The notes beneath the pieces were generated by a model, which saw only the letters and a program-made list of their open reading frames with translations, ran no database searches and was not told the DNA's origin. 64,000 nt of DNA from Clostridia bacterium (GTDB lineage Bacteria > Bacillota > Clostridia > Christensenellales > Aristaeellaceae): assembly GCA_017404985.1 (NCBI GenBank), contig JAFRBK010000026.1, positions 28,944-92,943 of the forward strand, read 5' to 3'. Position numbers and translations under genes: made by a program. Of this stretch, positions 1 to 8,259 are shown in pieces. The first letter of the stretch is position 1; every line of letters begins with the position of its first letter.

Positions 1-756
1 ACCATCCGGGTGGAGCGCCATCGCGTGCCCAGCAAGGAATTCGGCTGCACCTACTATTATGCGCTGATCACCGTTGCGGACGCTTCCCAGCTGCGGACGC
101 TGCCGGCGGACAACAAGAATTTCCTGTCCAACACCCGGGTGCCCGTGATCAAGATGGCGAAGCGGGTCAACGCGGTGCTGGCCATCAACGGGGACTTTAC
201 CGCGGCTTTTTCCGGCAACAAGTCCAACACCTTTGTGCTGCGGCAGGGGGAACTGTACCGCGACACGGTGGAGCCGGGGCTGGACCTGCTGCTGATCGAC
301 GAGGACGGCGACTTCCACATCATCCCGCGGGAAGAGGACCTGGAAGCCCTCGACAAGACGACGGTGGACGGGAAGCGGGTGGTGAACGCATTCCAGTTCG
401 GGCCCGCACTGATCAAGGACGGCGTACCGGCGGACGACGAGAGCCTGCTGGACCAGACCCATTCCCCGACTTACGCGGGGCCCCACCAGCTGAACCAGCG
501 AATGATCATCGCGCAGGTCGGCCCGCTGCAGTACCTGACGGTTTGCTGCGCCCACTACGGGGCTACCCTGCCCACGATGCGGGATATCGTGCTGGAGATC
601 GCTCCGGACTGCCGGAATGCCTACACGCTGGACGGCGGCGATTCGACCCAGATGGTTTTCCTGGGAACGAAGATCAACAACGTGAACGAGGACGGCGGGG
701 CGGACCGGAAGGTGACGGATATCATCTATTTCGCCAGCGCGAACTTTGAGGAATAA
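1..756 (+). CDS. Phosphodiester glycosidase family (NAGPA-like) protein, 5' truncated
   Basis: The frame is open from the first base, so the gene begins outside the window and the GTG at 10 is probably internal. The visible 250 or so residues match the NAGPA/phosphodiester-glycosidase fold: an early Ala-Ile-Asn-Gly-Asp-Phe segment, a middle Phe-Gln-Phe-Gly-Pro-Ala-Leu segment with a following Asn-Gln-Arg, and a C-terminal Leu-Asp-Gly-Gly-Asp-Ser-Thr that corresponds to the family's usual LDGGGSS loop. Members remove sugar caps from phosphodiesters or act on exopolysaccharide. The substrate here is unknown. The stop is two bases before the next gene, so the two are probably cotranscribed. The signal peptide or anchor, if any, would lie upstream of the window. 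Confidence 0.8.
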   Translation, partial: TIRVERHRVPSKEFGCTYYYALITVADASQLRTLPADNKNFLSNTRVPVIKMAKRVNAVLAINGDFTAAFSGNKSNTFVLRQGELYRDTVEPGLDLLLIDEDGDFHIIPREEDLEALDKTTVDGKRVVNAFQFGPALIKDGVPADDESLLDQTHSPTYAGPHQLNQRMIIAQVGPLQYLTVCCAHYGATLPTMRDIVLEIAPDCRNAYTLDGGDSTQMVFLGTKINNVNEDGGADRKVTDIIYFASANFEE

Positions 757-758
757 CC

Positions 759-1706
759 ATGGAAAACAATATGACGGCATATTCCTGGATGATGGCCGGC
801 GGGGTGGCCGGCTGCGCCGCGCTGGCCTATGCCGGCGCCCGGAAACGGCCGGGGGCTTCCGCGGGGAAGGCGGCAGCGCTGACGGCGCTTGAAATCCTGC
901 TGGGCTTTGTGTTTGCGGCGCTCTGCGCGGCGGCGGCGCTCCTGCTGATCCGGTTTCGGAACGTGGAGGCGGTCGGTTTCGAAAAATTCTTCTCCGGGCT
1001 GACGCTGGAGGATGTGCCTTTTTTCGGCGCGGTGGCGGGGTTTACCCTGGGGGTGTACCTGGCGGGAAAATGCATGAAGCTGCCGGGGACGGACACGCTG
1101 AACCGCTTCGCGGCGGCCGGCGCCTTTCTGATCGCCGCCGCCCGGTTCGCGGAGGGCTTTCTGGGGCTTTTCGGCACCGGCGAGCTGCCGGAGGACACGG
1201 TGCTGCCCTTTCCGCTGGCGGTGGCGATTGATTTTTCCGGAGACGGGTCCTATGTGGAATACTATCTGGCGGTATTCATGTTTGAGGGAATCGCGGCGCT
1301 GGCGGCCATGGTTTTCGCCCTGCGGAAAAACGCGGAGCCGGATACCTTCCTGCGGACGCTGTTCATCATCTGCCTGACGCAGGTGTTCTTCGAGAGCCTG
1401 CGGACCACCAGCATTGCCTGGCTGTTTGTGAAGGTGGAACAGCTGGCCTGCTTCCTGTATGTGGAGGCGGTGCTGCTGCGGTACGGCCTGAAGGGAAAGG
1501 GACAGAAAAACCGCTTTCTGCCGGCGATCGCCGGGCTTGTGGTTTGCGGCCTGATCGTGGCGGAGGAGTTTGCCCTGGACAAAACGAACCTGCCGCACTG
1601 GCTGATTTATACCTGCATGGCGGCAGAACTGGCGCTGCTGGGATATCTGGAGCACAAGGCCCACCTGAGAATGGTTGCCGCGGCCGGAGAAAAAAGCGGC
1701 GCCTGA
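759..1706 (+). CDS. Polytopic membrane protein, weakly Lgt-like
   Basis: A 315-residue protein with about seven hydrophobic segments (roughly residues 8-26, 37-62, 85-105, 122-142, 165-187, 198-220 and 245-300). The middle carries an Arg-Phe-Ala-Glu-Gly-Phe-Leu-Gly stretch (about residues 128-135) that recalls the Arg/Glu-containing helix of prolipoprotein diacylglyceryl transferase, but the full Lgt signature is not evident, so no function is assigned. It starts two bases after the glycosidase stop, which suggests translational coupling and a joint role at the envelope. Codon use and GC match the neighbours. Confidence 0.6.
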   Translation: MENNMTAYSWMMAGGVAGCAALAYAGARKRPGASAGKAAALTALEILLGFVFAALCAAAALLLIRFRNVEAVGFEKFFSGLTLEDVPFFGAVAGFTLGVYLAGKCMKLPGTDTLNRFAAAGAFLIAAARFAEGFLGLFGTGELPEDTVLPFPLAVAIDFSGDGSYVEYYLAVFMFEGIAALAAMVFALRKNAEPDTFLRTLFIICLTQVFFESLRTTSIAWLFVKVEQLACFLYVEAVLLRYGLKGKGQKNRFLPAIAGLVVCGLIVAEEFALDKTNLPHWLIYTCMAAELALLGYLEHKAHLRMVAAAGEKSGA

Positions 1707-1742
1707 GAAAAATACCCGGAAAACGCAACAAAAAACGCAACG

Positions 1743-1770
1743 AAAAATCCCCTGCCAGCGCAGGGGATTT
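1743..1770 (-). terminator. Intrinsic terminator of the tRNA operon
   Basis: A perfect 10-bp stem, AAATCCCCTG with CAGGGGATTT around a 6-base loop, is followed on the minus strand by a run of five T. It lies just after the 3' end of tRNA-Glu. Confidence 0.8.
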
Positions 1771-1776
1771 CTTCAG

Positions 1777-1849
1777 CAGCTCCGACGGGATTCGAACCCG
1801 TGTTTCAGCCTTGAGAGGGCCGCGTCCTAGGCCTCTAGACAACGGAGCC
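1777..1849 (-). tRNA. tRNA-Glu (CTC anticodon)
   Basis: The minus strand folds into a cloverleaf: acceptor GGCTCCG with CGGAGCT (one G-U pair), D-arm GTCTAGAGGCCTAGGAC typical of tRNA-Glu, anticodon loop CTCTCAA giving CTC, and T-arm ACGGG-TTCGAAT-CCCGT. Length is 73 nt; CCA is not encoded. It is the second gene of a two-tRNA operon, 15 nt after tRNA-Gln. Confidence 0.93.
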
Positions 1850-1864
1850 AGGAAAACAAAAAAG

Positions 1865-1935
1865 CTGGGGAACTAGGATTCGAACCTAGACAATACGAGT
1901 CAGAGTCGTAGGTGCTGCCGTTACACCATTCCCCA
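1865..1935 (-). tRNA. tRNA-Gln (CTG anticodon)
   Basis: Acceptor TGGGGAA pairs with TTCCCCA, the anticodon stem TACGA/TCGTA encloses loop CTCTGAC giving CTG, and the T-arm is CTAGG-TTCGAAT-CCTAG. The U1-A72 pair is a known tRNA-Gln identity feature. The 3' CCA is not encoded. It is the first gene of the operon, about 15 nt after the predicted transcription start. Confidence 0.93.
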
Positions 1936-1957
1936 ACAGCGGCGAACCGCAAGGCGT

Positions 1958-1986
1958 ATTATAACAGAGTCTTCAGCGCATGTCAA
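1958..1986 (-). promoter_or_regulatory. Sigma-A promoter of the tRNA operon
   Basis: Minus strand TTGACA, 17-bp spacer, TATAAT: a full consensus promoter about 22 bp upstream of tRNA-Gln. Confidence 0.85.
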
Positions 1987-2049
1987 GCGAAAAAACCGGG
2001 AAAGTTGACGAAAGTCCCAAATTTGTTTTTGGGCCGGGCATTTTCGCCA

Positions 2050-2844
2050 TCACCGCGCATCCTCCCCGTGATACCGGGCCAGGAACTGGCGGGTGCGCTC
2101 CTGCTTCGGATTGTCGAAGACTTCCCGGGGGTCGCCCTGCTCACAGATGCGGCCGTTATCCATGAAAATCACGGTGTTGGAAACATCCCGGGCGAAATCC
2201 ATTTCGTGGGTGACGATGATCATGGTGGTATTCCGCTCCGCCAGTTTGCGAATGCTTCGGAGCACTTCGCCGGTGAGCTCAGGGTCGAGGGCGGAGGTGG
2301 GTTCATCAAAACAAAGGATATCCGGCCGAAGCGCCAGCGCCCGCGCGATTGCCACCCGCTGGCACTGGCCGCCGGAGAGCTGGTGAGGGTAGTTGTCCAT
2401 GCGGTTGGCGAGGCCGACCTCGGCCAGAAGCTCCACCCCATGATCCCGGATGCGTTTCAGCGTTTGGCTTTTGTCCGCCTTCCACTCGGGCGTATCATGC
2501 GCCAGCAGCTCCTCGGCCAGGGTGACGTTCTGAAGCGCCGTATACTGGGGAAAGAGATTGAAGGACTGGAAGACAAGCCCGAAATGGAGGCGCTTCCGCC
2601 GGGTTTCCCGGTCGGTGACCTTTTTCGGCTCGCCGGCGTCCAGGAGCACCTCATCCCGGACCCGGATGACGCCGGCATCGGGCCGCTCCAGGAAGTTGAG
2701 GCAGCGCAGCAGGGTGGTTTTTCCGCTGCCGGAGGAGCCGATGATGGACAGCGTGTTCCCGGGCTCCATCGAGAAGGAAATGTCATCCAGGACCTTCGTC
2801 TGGCCGAAGGATTTCCGGATGTGTTCGACTTGCAGGATCGGCAT
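2050..2844 (-). CDS. Polar amino-acid ABC transporter ATPase (GlnQ/HisP family)
   Basis: 264 residues, the usual length for the family. Walker A GSSGSGKTT is at about 36-44, the Q-loop Gln near 93, the signature LSGGQ at about 156-160, Walker B ILCFDEP at about 176-182, and the switch His in VTHEMDFA. It energises uptake of a polar amino acid by the permease encoded immediately upstream (18-base gap). The operon order binding protein, permease, ATPase and the E-M-D-F-A segment after the H-loop are typical of glutamine/histidine/cystine-type importers. The exact substrate cannot be read from the sequence. Confidence 0.93.
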   Translation of the reverse strand: MPILQVEHIRKSFGQTKVLDDISFSMEPGNTLSIIGSSGSGKTTLLRCLNFLERPDAGVIRVRDEVLLDAGEPKKVTDRETRRKRLHFGLVFQSFNLFPQYTALQNVTLAEELLAHDTPEWKADKSQTLKRIRDHGVELLAEVGLANRMDNYPHQLSGGQCQRVAIARALALRPDILCFDEPTSALDPELTGEVLRSIRKLAERNTTMIIVTHEMDFARDVSNTVIFMDNGRICEQGDPREVFDNPKQERTRQFLARYHGEDAR

Positions 2845-2862
2845 GGCTTCCTCCTCCTTTTC

Positions 2863-3600
2863 TCAGCGGAAATATCCGAGTTTTTTCTCAAGCTTCGCAA
2901 AGCCCACGGTGAGCAGGCCGTTGGCCGCCAGGTAATAAACTCCGGTGAAGAAAAGAGGCCAGATGACGCCGGATATACCCTGGCTGCCCTTCAGGAAGGC
3001 CTGCCCGGCCCAGATAACCTCCTGCAGGGAGATGATCCGCGCCAGGGAGGTGTCCTTCACCAGGGTAATGATTTCGTTGGAGATCGGCGGCAGAATGGCT
3101 TTCACCATCTGGAGAAGCTTCACTTTGAAAAAAATCTGCCTGCCGGTCATGCCCAGCACCAGGCCGGCTTCCTCCTGGCCCACGGGGATGCCCTGGATGC
3201 CGCCGCGGAAGATTTCACAGAAGTAGCAGGCATAGTTGATGATGAAGGCTACCGAAGCAGCGGCAAAACGCCCATCTTCACCGCCGCTCCACCTGAAATT
3301 CCGCAGCATATTCAAAAACGGGCTGGAGGCAGCCGCCTCAGCGGAGATGCTGCTGGCCAACAGACCGGGGCCATAATAGATGATCAGCAGCTGGATCATC
3401 AGGGGGGATCCACGGATGATCCAGACCAGCACCTTGATGACAGTCCGCAACACCCGGCTCCGGGAGATCTCCCCGCACGCCAGCAACAGCCCCAGCGGAA
3501 GGGCGCCCAACAGGGTGACACAGAAGAGCTTCAGCGTTTGCAAAAACCCGACATTCAGGGTTTTGAAGACCACCGGAAATTGTTGTGCAAATTGATCCAT
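2863..3600 (-). CDS. Polar amino-acid ABC transporter permease (HisM/GlnP family)
   Basis: 245 residues with about five membrane segments. The cytoplasmic EAA loop is clear near residues 150-190 (G-M-T-G-R-Q-I-F-F followed by L-P-P-I-S-N-E and L-V-K-D-T-S-L-A), which is diagnostic of amino-acid importers of the HisM/GlnP type. Only one permease gene is present, so a homodimeric channel is expected. It is the second gene of the importer operon. The start has a GAGGAG-type ribosome site, and a hairpin lies between it and the binding-protein gene. Confidence 0.92.
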   Translation of the reverse strand: MDQFAQQFPVVFKTLNVGFLQTLKLFCVTLLGALPLGLLLACGEISRSRVLRTVIKVLVWIIRGSPLMIQLLIIYYGPGLLASSISAEAAASSPFLNMLRNFRWSGGEDGRFAAASVAFIINYACYFCEIFRGGIQGIPVGQEEAGLVLGMTGRQIFFKVKLLQMVKAILPPISNEIITLVKDTSLARIISLQEVIWAGQAFLKGSQGISGVIWPLFFTGVYYLAANGLLTVGFAKLEKKLGYFR

Positions 3601-3623
3601 CAGCTTTTCTCCTCAAAGAGAAA

Positions 3624-3652
3624 GGCAAGGGCATCTGCAAGACGCCCCTGCC
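3624..3652 (-). terminator. Attenuator or mRNA-stabilising hairpin between binding protein and permease
   Basis: A 12-bp stem (GGCAGGGGCGTC with GATGCCCTTGCC, two G-U pairs, 5-base loop) on the minus strand, followed only by an interrupted T tract (TTTCTCTTT). It sits between the first and second genes of the importer operon, where such hairpins usually raise the ratio of binding protein to permease by partial termination or by blocking 3' decay. Confidence 0.6.
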
Positions 3653-3674
3653 GCATTCATCATCGTTCAAGTCC

Positions 3675-4451
3675 TTATTCCTGCGGAACCATGGCGGCCT
3701 GCACTCCGTAAAGCTCCGCGATGGTCTGCATGCTTCCATCGGCCCAGGCGGCGGCAAAGAACGTGTTCAGCGCATCCACCAGATCGGAATCCTTCCGGAA
3801 GCCCACGCCATACTTCTCCTCCGTCAGCGGCACCGTGTAGGTCAGGGTGGCATAGTCCGTGCCCTGGCCCACCATGGCGGCGGCCATCAGGGAGTCGATA
3901 ATCGCCGCATCAGAGGTCATGGCGACCACTTCCAGCAGCGCAGCAGCCTGGTTCTGAACCGGATTGAACGCATTGCCCAGCGCCTGCGCTGCGGCTTCGC
4001 CCGCGCTGCCGGCTTCCACGGCAAAGGTCAGGCCCTTCAGGCTCTCCACCGTCTGATAATCATCGGCTTTCTCCGCCGGGACGATAACGATCTGCGCATT
4101 GTTGGCATAAGGATTGGAGCAGCTCATGGCGGACAGAACCTCATCGGTGAGCGTCATGCCGTTCCAGACGCAGTCGATGTTGCCACTGTTGAGCTCCAGG
4201 ACCTTATTGTCCCAGTCAATCTCAATGAACTCCACTTCAACGCCCAGAAACTTGCCGAACGCCCGCGCCATATCGGCGTCAAAGCCGATCCAGCTGCCAT
4301 CCGTGCCACGATAATCCATGGGGGCGAAATCAGTGATTCCTACCACAAGCTTTCCCTTAGCCAGCACGGCTTCCTTATCGCTCTCGGCCAGACCGGCGCA
4401 GCAGCTCAGCAGCAGCATCAGGCACAGCATCAGGGCTAACAGTTTTTTCAT
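3675..4451 (-). CDS. Polar amino-acid ABC transporter substrate-binding lipoprotein
   Basis: 258 residues of the SBP_bac_3 family. The N-terminus is Lys-Lys plus a hydrophobic stretch ending in Leu-Leu-Ser-Cys, a usable lipobox with Cys at 17 (a second Cys follows), so it is probably a membrane-tethered lipoprotein. The body has the family's G-I-T-D-F-A-P-M opening, G-F-D-A-D-M-A and W-N-G-M-T segments. It captures a polar amino acid and delivers it to the permease. First gene of the operon, with its own promoter and an AGGAGG-like site. Confidence 0.92.
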   Translation of the reverse strand: MKKLLALMLCLMLLLSCCAGLAESDKEAVLAKGKLVVGITDFAPMDYRGTDGSWIGFDADMARAFGKFLGVEVEFIEIDWDNKVLELNSGNIDCVWNGMTLTDEVLSAMSCSNPYANNAQIVIVPAEKADDYQTVESLKGLTFAVEAGSAGEAAAQALGNAFNPVQNQAAALLEVVAMTSDAAIIDSLMAAAMVGQGTDYATLTYTVPLTEEKYGVGFRKDSDLVDALNTFFAAAWADGSMQTIAELYGVQAAMVPQE

Positions 4452-4495
4452 GAAGATACCTCCTGTTATTACATAAAATTCTTGAGTCCTTTATC

Positions 4496-4524
4496 ACCAT
4501 AGCACTTTATTACGGTGAAGTCAA
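4496..4524 (-). promoter_or_regulatory. Promoter of the amino-acid importer operon
   Basis: Minus strand TTGACT, 17-bp spacer, TATGGT, ending about 45 bp before the binding-protein start. Confidence 0.6.
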
Positions 4525-4650
4525 GAACGAATATCCCGGGTTCAGGCCCGGGCATGGAGGGAATTCTGCCCTGCACGGCGAAAAATATGGAAGAAGCTGG
4601 GAAGGGGATGGCCCCGGCAACCAGCGGAAACAAGCGCCGGAGGAAAAACA

Positions 4651-6369
4651 ATGGCCGGAGAGAACTGGTTCCAGTGGTTTTATCTGATTGTTTTTTTATT
4701 GTCCATTCTGATGACCCTGCTTTATATGTACAAATGGCACAAGCATTTTGACGTGCATATCGCGATGGTTTTTGTGCTGGTGCCGGTGGTGAACCTGGGC
4801 TATGTGCTGTTTTCCAGGGCGCAAAGCCTGGACGAAGCGCTGTCCGTCAATATGCTGTCCTTTATCGGGGGATGCTTTCTGGAGCTGCTGATTATGCTGG
4901 CGGTGTTCAGCCTGTGCAATGTGAAAATGCATCGGCTGCTGCGATGCCTGTTATTCCTGATCAGCACCGGGGTGTTTTTATCCGCCCTGACGATCGGCAG
5001 GTCCAAAATCTTCTATACCGATGTGCGTTTTATCAACCAGAACGGCATTGTGGCCCTGTCGAAGGACTACGGATGGATGCATACCGTGTTCCGCGCCATG
5101 GTTTTCGTTTATTTCCTGATCAGCCTGGGTGTGATTATTTACACCTGGTTCAGGAAAAACCAGGTATCCCGGAAGGTGCTCGCGCTGCTGTTTCTGCCGG
5201 AAGTGGTCGCCATGATTGCTTTCTTCGGCGGGCGGCAGATTCTGCCAAACGTGGAACTGCTGCCGCTGGCTTATCTATTTGCCCAGGTGATGTACCTGAT
5301 TATCGCATCGCGGATGGCCCTATACGATGTTGCGGAAACCGCTGTCGATTCCCTGGTGGAGAACGGGGCCGTCGGCCTGCTTTCCATCGACTTCAAATAC
5401 CACTACCTGGGGAGCAACGAAACGGCGAAAGAGATTTTTCCGGCACTGCATGACCTGACCGTGGACCTTTCCGTCAAGCGGATCAAAAGCTTCCAGGACC
5501 TGGTGACGCCCTGGCTGGATACCTTTCAGGAAAACGATACCCGCTGCACCCAGCACTACGAGAAGGACAGCCGGATTTACCTGGTCAAACTGTCCTGGCT
5601 GTATAACGACCAAAAAAGAAGGGGATACCAGCTGACAATCACCGACGATACCGAAGACCAGCGGTTTATCCGCCTGATCGGGCGGTACAACGATGACCTT
5701 CAGCGCCAGGTGGCGGAGAAAACGGCCCATATCGAGGAAATGCATGACCAGCTGATCCTGTCCATGGCGACCATGGTTGAAAGCCGGGACAATTCCACGG
5801 GCGGGCATATCCGGCGGACCAGCGAGGGCGTGCGGATGCTGCTGGACGCGATGGAGGGGGAGGAAACGGCGGAGCTGCCGGAAGACTTCCGGAAAAACCT
5901 GATCAAGGCGGCCCCGATGCATGATCTGGGAAAGATTGCCGTAGACGACATGATCCTGCGGAAGCCGGGCCGGTTTACACCGGAAGAATTTGAAAAAATG
6001 AAAGCCCATGCGGCCGAGGGGTACCGGATCGTTCACGAAATCCTGGCAGGGACCGACGACGCGGAATTCCGCAGGATCGCGGAAAACGTGGCTCATTATC
6101 ACCACGAACGGTGGGACGGTTCCGGCTATCCCGATGGGCTGGCCGGGGAGGCGATTCCCCGGGAGGCCCGGATCATGGCGGTCGCGGATGTATACGACGC
6201 GCTGGTGTCCAAACGGGTCTACAAAGAAAAAATGTCATTCGAAAAGGCGAATGGCATCATTATGGACGGCATGGGAAGCCAGTTTGCCCCGGAGATGGAA
6301 GCGGTTTACCTGCGGGCCCGCCCGAAGCTGGAAGCCTATTACAGCGCGATGGAGACGGAAACAGCGTGA
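4651..6369 (+). CDS. Membrane HD-GYP phosphodiesterase with 7TM sensory domain
   Basis: 572 residues. Residues 5-230 hold about seven hydrophobic helices like the HisKA_7TM sensor region, 235-345 look PAS-like, and 365-560 form an HD-GYP domain. Visible catalytic motifs include H-D-L-G-K (about 430), H-H-E-R-W-D-G-S-G-Y-P (about 494-504) and A-D-V-Y-D-A-L. HD-GYP domains hydrolyse c-di-GMP to pGpG/GMP, so the protein probably couples a membrane signal to c-di-GMP breakdown. ATG 4651 is chosen because a GGAGG site precedes it by about 7 bases. It is transcribed away from the importer operon. Confidence 0.88.
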   Translation: MAGENWFQWFYLIVFLLSILMTLLYMYKWHKHFDVHIAMVFVLVPVVNLGYVLFSRAQSLDEALSVNMLSFIGGCFLELLIMLAVFSLCNVKMHRLLRCLLFLISTGVFLSALTIGRSKIFYTDVRFINQNGIVALSKDYGWMHTVFRAMVFVYFLISLGVIIYTWFRKNQVSRKVLALLFLPEVVAMIAFFGGRQILPNVELLPLAYLFAQVMYLIIASRMALYDVAETAVDSLVENGAVGLLSIDFKYHYLGSNETAKEIFPALHDLTVDLSVKRIKSFQDLVTPWLDTFQENDTRCTQHYEKDSRIYLVKLSWLYNDQKRRGYQLTITDDTEDQRFIRLIGRYNDDLQRQVAEKTAHIEEMHDQLILSMATMVESRDNSTGGHIRRTSEGVRMLLDAMEGEETAELPEDFRKNLIKAAPMHDLGKIAVDDMILRKPGRFTPEEFEKMKAHAAEGYRIVHEILAGTDDAEFRRIAENVAHYHHERWDGSGYPDGLAGEAIPREARIMAVADVYDALVSKRVYKEKMSFEKANGIIMDGMGSQFAPEMEAVYLRARPKLEAYYSAMETETA

Positions 6370-6438
6370 GGCAGCGCACCGGGACTCCGGGAAGAGGCAA
6401 GGCATTGCACTGGCACGGTTTTTTCGTATGAGCGCTGC

Positions 6439-6466
6439 TTGACAAAGCTGAAGGGCGGGGTATAAT
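6439..6466 (+). promoter_or_regulatory. Consensus sigma-A promoter of purC
   Basis: TTGACA, 16-bp spacer, TATAAT. Transcription would begin near 6473, leaving a very short leader that contains just the ribosome site (GGAAAGGGGAG), so no purine riboswitch fits between promoter and purC. Confidence 0.85.
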
Positions 6467-6490
6467 GGCACCCGGAAAGGGGAGATGGGT

Positions 6491-7204
6491 ATGATGATGG
6501 GTAAACAGTTGTACGAGGGAAAAGCGAAAAAGGTATTCGCAACGGACGATCCGGAACTGCTGATTGTATCCTATAAGGACGATGCGACAGCGTTCAACGG
6601 GCTGAAAAGGGGAACCATCCGGGGCAAGGGAGTCATCAACAACCAGATGAGCAACCTGCTGATGCAGTATCTGGAAAAAGGCGGGGTACCCACGCATTTT
6701 GTGAAGGAACTGAACGAGCGGGAAACGCTGGTGAAGAAAGTATCCATCGTACCGCTGGAAGTCATTATCCGGAACATCTCAGCCGGATCCTTCGCCAAGC
6801 ATTACGGCGTGGAGGAGGGCATCGTGTTCGATGCGCCGACGATCGAGTTTTCTTACAAGAATGACGCGCTGGGCGATCCGCTGCTGAATGCATACCATGC
6901 GCTGGCCCTGAAGCTGGCAACCAAAGAAGAGATTGAAACCATCAAGCAATACGCATTCCGGACCAATGAGCTGCTGAAGGCTTTCTGGGCTGAATGCGGC
7001 GTGACCCTGGTGGACTTCAAGCTGGAGTTCGGCCGGCTTTCAGACGGGACGATTGTGCTGGCGGACGAGATCAGCCCGGATACCTGCCGGCTGTGGGACA
7101 GCAAGACGGGAGAAAAGCTGGACAAGGACCGTTTCCGCAGGGACCTGGGCGGCGTGGAAGACGCGTACCAGGAGATCATGAGGCGCCTGCGGGAGCATCT
7201 GTGA
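6491..7204 (+). CDS. purC: Phosphoribosylaminoimidazole-succinocarboxamide synthase
   Basis: About 237 residues, the usual length of bacterial SAICAR synthase. It joins CAIR and aspartate with ATP in step 8 of purine synthesis in the cytoplasm. Recognisable segments are Q-L-Y-E-G-K-A-K-K at the N-terminus, I-R-N-I-S-A-G-S near residue 90, [10 protein letters not shown] and [13 protein letters not shown]. Several in-frame ATGs occur at 6485, 6491, 6494 and 6497; the GGGGAG ends at 6484, so 6485 is too close and 6491-6497 are better. It stands alone with its own promoter; no other pur gene is adjacent. Confidence 0.95.
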   Translation: MMMGKQLYEGKAKKVFATDDPELLIVSYKDDATAFNGLKRGTIRGKGVINNQMSNLLMQYLEKGGVPTHFVKELNERETLVKKVSIVPLEVIIRNISAGSFAKHYGVEEGIVFDAPTIEFSYKNDALGDPLLNAYHALALKLATKEEIETIKQYAFRTNELLKAFWAECGVTLVDFKLEFGRLSDGTIVLADEISPDTCRLWDSKTGEKLDKDRFRRDLGGVEDAYQEIMRRLREHL

Positions 7205-7210
7205 CGCGAT

Positions 7211-8095
7211 TTACTTTTCCAATTTTCCAATGGCCTCTATAACGCCGGAGGACCACTGGGCGCCCTCCGCGGCCAGCGGGATTTCCTCAAAGCCGTTGTT
7301 CTCAAAACGAATAACGGCTTTTTCGTCGATATGGAGCGTGACGGGATATTTCTCTGCAATCAGCCTGTCCATTTCTTTGGATTCCATACGCCGATGGCCT
7401 TTCCGCCCGGTACCGGTGACAATCCCGGTGACGTTGACATGATACACCAGGAAGAGGTGGCGGATATGGTCCAGCGAGTGGTATTCCGATGAATAGACCC
7501 AGACATCGTAACCGTGGGTGTTCAGATAGCGGAACAGGGCAGGGATTCCGAGCCGCAGGTTCTCCCGATACAGGTGCCTCAAGAAAATGACCGGAGATTT
7601 TTCGGTCAGCTCGTCCCGCTCCGGACGGAATACCACTTCGTCCAGGTCCAGCGTGGCCCTCTTCGTGTTCTGCGATTTTCCGAGCATCTCCCTGATATCC
7701 GACAGCTGGGTCAGGTTGACAATTTCTACAGGCACTTTTTTCAGGTTCATCCGGATCGCGGCGGCCCAGCGATGATGCCCGTTCAGCAGCATATAGCCAT
7801 CCGGACGGATCCTTTCAATTGTCAGCGGCTCATCAAAAATCCTTATACCGTACTGCTGGGCCTTTTGAATTATCGATATTTACTGGCCGATAATCTGGTC
7901 ATTCGGGCCGATGTCCGGGAAGGTAAACTCGTCATCCGGGTTCGGATGGAGCTTCCGGCAGGGCAGATTCTTGACCAGCGCGCGCCGGAGAAACCCGGAT
8001 CGGACCGGGACATAAATCCCCTTATACTTTTTGACTTCTGAAGCGATAAACGATTTAAAATCCTGTATTGTTTCTTCCGCTTTTGCCTTTTCCAT
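7211..8095 (-). pseudogene. ParB/Srx-like N-domain plus HAD-like domain, interrupted by an in-frame TAA
   Basis: Two open stretches on the minus strand (8095-7880 and 7879-7211) are in the same frame and separated only by a TAA at 7880-7882 (codon 72). Read through, the product would be about 294 residues. Residues 45-135 resemble a ParB/sulfiredoxin nucleotide-binding domain (K-L-H-P-N-P-D-D..., then L-L-N-G-H-H-R-W-A-A-A). The second part has HAD-like motifs: L-D-L-D-E-V-V-F (motif I), V-W-V-Y-S-S (motif II), and T-L-H-I-D-E-K (motif IV). Changing one base of the stop (TAA to TAT/TAC) would restore Gln-Tyr-Ile. No ribosome site was seen for a restart before Met 7792. Most likely a recently inactivated gene; readthrough or a sequence error are alternatives. 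A promoter lies upstream. Confidence 0.65.
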
Positions 8096-8121
8096 TTGCC
8101 GAGCCCTCCTCCCTGCGCATT

Positions 8122-8150
8122 ATGCTAACACATGTGCCCGGCCCGGTCAA
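8122..8150 (-). promoter_or_regulatory. Promoter of the ParB/HAD fusion gene
   Basis: Minus strand TTGACC, 17-bp spacer, TAGCAT, with a GGAGG site just before the start at 8095. Confidence 0.55.
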
Positions 8151-8183
8151 TCAGGATTTACGGTTTCCGCTTTTCGGCTTTTC

Positions 8184-8212
8184 TTGCTATCCGGGGAGAA
8201 AAATGATATGAT
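8184..8212 (+). promoter_or_regulatory. Promoter of the SH3b protein gene
   Basis: TTGCTA, 17-bp spacer, TATGAT, about 48 bp before the ATG at 8260. Confidence 0.6.
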
Positions 8213-8259
8213 GAATATATACAAAACTGCGAATAACCAATGAATGCGAGGTGGATGAC

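Noticed and set aside
2016-2033. CCCAAA/TTTGGG hairpin as terminator of the importer operon
   Set aside because: The stem is only six A/T-rich pairs with no T tract; not enough to call.
1912-3711. Very long plus-strand open frame opposite the ABC importer
   Set aside because: It is the antisense of three clear ABC genes, has no ribosome site, and its translation has no domain; a by-product of GC-rich codon use.
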